DNA from: DASRQK01 sp964401685
GTDB taxonomy: Bacteria; Bacteroidota; Bacteroidia; Sphingobacteriales; Sphingobacteriaceae
Assembly: GCA_964401685.1 (NCBI GenBank)
Contig: CAYNZH010000005.1
Coordinates: 1-64,000 of the forward strand
Direction: 5' to 3'
DNA length: 64,000 nucleotides
A program made the translations under genes and the position numbers. This document shows positions 61,800 through 64,000 of the stretch, in pieces. A model generated the notes under the pieces. The model did not search any database. It saw only the letters and a program-made list of their open reading frames with translations, and had not been told where the DNA came from. The first letter of the stretch is position 1. Each line of letters starts with the position of its first letter.

Positions 61800-61883
61800 G
61801 GTTCAATATTTTAAATGTTCAACAATTTGAGAATCCCTTCCTTTTGCCCAGGCGGTAGCCTCGGCATTTGAATGAACGTCCTC

Positions 61884-61895
61884 TGAAACGTTTCA
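61884..61895. promoter_or_regulatory. Perfect 12-bp palindrome upstream of nrdH
   Basis: TGAAACGTTTCA, of the LacI-family type (AAACGTTT core). It lies directly after a -7-like element cATATTTG (61906-61899 on the minus strand, one mismatch to TAnnTTTG), so it would cover the start site of an nrdHIEF transcript. The assignment as an operator is inferred. Confidence 0.5.
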
Positions 61896-61936
61896 AAACA
61901 AATATGCGTTTTTTTATTCAGGAGAGGTAGGAATTG

Positions 61937-61964
61937 TTATCAACAGATGTGGAATTTATCCACA
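61937..61964. promoter_or_regulatory. DnaA-box pair/dyad upstream of nrdHIEF
   Basis: Perfect DnaA box TTATCCACA (61956-61964) and a near-match TTATCAACA (61937-61945) 10 nt before it. The TCCACA half pairs in inverted orientation with TGTGGA (61948-61953), giving a dyad with a 5-nt spacer. DnaA regulates nrdAB in E. coli; the same role here is a hypothesis. Confidence 0.45.
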
Positions 61965-61983
61965 AGTCGTCGATTGGGGGCTC

Positions 61984-63237
61984 CTAGATCAGATATTCGA
62001 ATAGGGTTTGGTCGGTATTGACTGTAATAAAATCAAAATTGTTTACGGTCATACGCTGAAGCAAAGCTTCGTAGTCTCCCGCTTCCTTGAGCTCTATGCC
62101 CACAAGTGCCGGTCCCCGCTCTCGTTCTGTTTTTTTGATAAATTCAAAACGTGTGATATCGTCTTGGGGGCCAAGAACTTCGTTTACAAAATTCTTAAGT
62201 GCACCCGGCCTCTGTGGAAAGCGGACAATGAAGTAATGTTTCAGCCCTTCGTGGAGAAGGGACTTCTCTTTGATCTCGCTCATGCGATCAATGTCATTAT
62301 TGCCTCCGCTGATAACACAAACTACCTTTTTTCCCTTGATTTCCTCAGAATACAAGGCCAGAGAAGCTATTGACAGAGCGCCCGCCGGTTCTACGACGAT
62401 CGCATCTTTATTGTATAATTCTAAAATGCTGGTGCACACCTGGCCTTCGGGGATGAGTTTTACATCGTCAACGACGGCTTGGCAAAAGTCAAAATTGATA
62501 TTTCCGATTCGGGCGACGGCGGCTCCGTCGACAAATTTATCAACTTTCTCCAGCGTTACCGGTTGGCCTGCCGCCAGAGCGGCTTTCAGACTCCCCGCTC
62601 CTGCAGGTTCTACTCCGTAGACCCGGATCTCAGGATTTTTTTGCTTGAGATAATAACCCGTTCCTGCTGCCAAGCCTCCACCGCCGACGGGAACGATGAC
62701 AATGTCCGCATCCGGAAGGTCTTCCCAGATCTCGACGCCAACAGTCGCTTGTCCCTCAATGATATCCAGATCATCGAACGGCGGAATAAAGTTCATGTGA
62801 TGGGCGCTGGAGTAGTCGAGGGCTGCACGCTGGCAGTCGTCGAAGGTGTCGCCAGTCAAAATGATTTCTACCATCCCGTTACCAAACATCTCCGTCTGCG
62901 AAATTTTTTGCTTTGGCGTCGGCGCCGGCATGAAAATCACTCCTTTGATCCCGAGTTTCTTGCAGGAGAATGCAACTCCCTGGGCGTGGTTGCCCGCACT
63001 GGCGCACACAACCCCCTTGAGCCGTTCATCGTGGGAAAGACTGCTAATTTTGTTGAACGCTCCCCTGAGTTTGTAAGAACGCACAACCTGCAAATCCTCC
63101 CGTTTCAAATAGATTTCCGCCTGATGCTTTTCAGATAGGTGGTGGTTGTATTGCAGGGGAGTCCGGCGAACCACTTGTGAAATCCGTTTCTGTGCGGCTT
63201 CAGCATCCGGTTTGCGGACCAATGTAGGTATGTCCAT
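61984..63237 (-). CDS. ilvA: Threonine dehydratase (biosynthetic, with ACT-like domain)
   Basis: 417 residues. PLP enzyme that deaminates threonine to 2-oxobutanoate at the start of isoleucine synthesis. The PLP Lys is in VRSYKLRGAFNKI; glycine-rich PLP phosphate loop VPVGGGGLAAG. A C-terminal ACT-like regulatory domain (about 330-417) fits the single-ACT form. Starts 5 nt after leuA, so the two belong to one branched-chain amino-acid operon. Confidence 0.94.
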   Translation of the reverse strand: MDIPTLVRKPDAEAAQKRISQVVRRTPLQYNHHLSEKHQAEIYLKREDLQVVRSYKLRGAFNKISSLSHDERLKGVVCASAGNHAQGVAFSCKKLGIKGVIFMPAPTPKQKISQTEMFGNGMVEIILTGDTFDDCQRAALDYSSAHHMNFIPPFDDLDIIEGQATVGVEIWEDLPDADIVIVPVGGGGLAAGTGYYLKQKNPEIRVYGVEPAGAGSLKAALAAGQPVTLEKVDKFVDGAAVARIGNINFDFCQAVVDDVKLIPEGQVCTSILELYNKDAIVVEPAGALSIASLALYSEEIKGKKVVCVISGGNNDIDRMSEIKEKSLLHEGLKHYFIVRFPQRPGALKNFVNEVLGPQDDITRFEFIKKTERERGPALVGIELKEAGDYEALLQRMTVNNFDFITVNTDQTLFEYLI

Positions 63238-63242
63238 CCGCT

Positions 63243-64000
63243 CTAAACCAGTTTTTTGATCAGCTGACGCAAATCTTCGTCTTGTATATTCTTATTGCCG
63301 TCGGCCAGGATCAGAAATTCGGTGTAGACCTCGTTCAGACCTTCTTTGTCGAGCCTATAGCCCAGTCTTTCCAAGTGATGCTTCAAAGCATGGCGACCGC
63401 TTCTTGCGGTAAGAATTATACCCGCTTCGTCCAAGCCTACATCTTCAGGGTTGATAATCTCGTAATTTTCCCTGTGTTTCAAAAAACCATCCTGATGGAT
63501 GCCTGAGCTGTGGGCAAATGCGTTTCGGCCAACAATAGCTTTGTTGGGCTGCACAGGCATGTTCATCATCTCGCTCACCTTCCGGCTGATCGCTGTGAAC
63601 CCCTTGCTGTCTATGTTTGTTGAAAGATCAAACAGGCTAGTTCTATGCACCTTGAGAATCATGGCAACCTCCTCTAATGACGTATTTCCAGCCCTCTCGC
63701 CAATACCATTGATGGTACATTCAATCTGCCGGGCTCCGTTTTGGATGGCCGCAATAGAGTTTGCAGTCGCTAACCCGAGGTCATTGTGGCAGTGTGCCGA
63801 AATTATAGCCTGATCAATATTCTTTACATTTTCCTTTAGGAAGCGAATTTTAGCTCCGTACTGGTCGGGTAAACAATAGCCGTTGGTGTCCGGAATGTTT
63901 ACGACTGTCGCGCCCGCGGCAATGACGGCTTCTATCATTTTAGCCAGGTACTCAATGTCGGCCCGACCGGCGTCTTCTGCGTAAAATTCAACGTCTTCGA
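63243..64000 (-). CDS. leuA: 2-isopropylmalate synthase, C-terminal part (runs off the window)
   Basis: The frame is open to the right edge of the window (codons continue upstream of the ATG at 63938 as VEFYAEDAGRADIEYLAK), so this is a partial gene; only the C-terminal ~252 residues are visible. HMGL-like barrel parts NIPDTNGYCLPDQYG, SAHCHNDLGLATANS (metal His), GIGERAGNTSLEEV and AHSSGIHQDGFL are typical of LeuA. It condenses acetyl-CoA with 2-oxoisovalerate for leucine synthesis. The regulatory domain is not evident in the short C-terminus seen here. Followed by ilvA. Confidence 0.93.
   Translation of the reverse strand, partial: EDVEFYAEDAGRADIEYLAKMIEAVIAAGATVVNIPDTNGYCLPDQYGAKIRFLKENVKNIDQAIISAHCHNDLGLATANSIAAIQNGARQIECTINGIGERAGNTSLEEVAMILKVHRTSLFDLSTNIDSKGFTAISRKVSEMMNMPVQPNKAIVGRNAFAHSSGIHQDGFLKHRENYEIINPEDVGLDEAGIILTARSGRHALKHHLERLGYRLDKEGLNEVYTEFLILADGNKNIQDEDLRQLIKKLV

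Noticed and set aside
61937..61964. DnaA boxes as a chromosomal origin
   Set aside because: Only two boxes, no dnaA, dnaN, gidA or AT-rich unwinding region nearby; regulatory role is more likely.

Overview
This window is a compact, roughly half-GC stretch of chromosome from a member of the Bacteroidota, most likely family Sphingobacteriaceae (Pedobacter, Sphingobacterium or Parapedobacter relatives; the family is an inference). The evidence is the gene content (lipoprotein-type TamL, Bacteroidota omega subunit between bamD and coaBC, DUF2480, DUF2911, DUF3108 and DUF3109 proteins, outer-membrane LptC/PpiD set, LpxH), the near absence of strong Shine-Dalgarno sequences, and repeated matches to the Bacteroidota promoter -7 element TAnnTTTG upstream of genes. 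There is no IS element, phage, CRISPR array, rRNA or plasmid gene. A run of 100 N inside purK marks a scaffold join, so this is a draft assembly. No intergenic stretch exceeds 300 bases.

Layout. 1-6799 (minus): a four-gene cell-wall operon, nagA, AmiC-type amidase, DigH-like glycosidase lipoprotein, and a double serine hydrolase. 6904-8511: a secreted M28 peptidase with its own terminator. 8695-14209 (plus): folE, rlmD, two small uncharacterised genes, an NAD-dependent epimerase, and a phosphoserine phosphatase fused to a phosphoglycerate-dehydrogenase remnant plus ACT domain. 14223-18381 (minus): 5-formyl-THF cyclo-ligase, a beta-lactamase-like hydrolase, tamL. 18388 onward: a TrmH-type methyltransferase, DUF2911 protein, purK-purE, and an envelope-biogenesis run (membrane protein, outer-membrane barrel, lptC, ppiD-like foldase) followed by DUF2480, DUF3108, DUF3109, polyprenyl synthase, TerC and a second M28 peptidase to 32438.

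32435-42604: GNAT/prolyl oligopeptidase (minus), lpxH and prfA (plus; prfA has a candidate structured leader), one tRNA-Asp, an ATP-grasp/VOC pair, an unknown lipoprotein, an AraC-Ogt fusion, and ribH with a YfgM-like TPR protein and a radical SAM protein. 42794-46006: zinc metallopeptidase, ffh, acyl-CoA dehydrogenase. 46035-49288 (minus): an AT-rich HTH fragment, nth, a small ORF, an S8 peptidase with a large insertion, and a small membrane protein. 49412-51905: bamD, omega, coaBC. 51894-57163 (minus): FAH-family hydrolase, M23 peptidase, bcp, glyS and an EamA transporter. 57215: HAD phosphatase. 58043-61799 (minus): a complete class Ib ribonucleotide reductase operon nrdHIEF with a DnaA-box dyad and a 12-bp palindrome upstream. 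61984-64000 (minus): ilvA and the 3' part of leuA.

Most of the window is housekeeping (purine, folate, CoA, riboflavin, isoprenoid, branched amino acid and dNTP synthesis; translation; envelope assembly). I do not see a defence island or a clearly new multi-gene system. The best leads are the peptidoglycan-salvage operon, the SerB-SerA fusion that has lost its NAD domain, the three-stem leader in front of prfA, promoter geometry that predicts leaderless bamD and S8-peptidase mRNAs, and the regulatory sites upstream of nrdHIEF.
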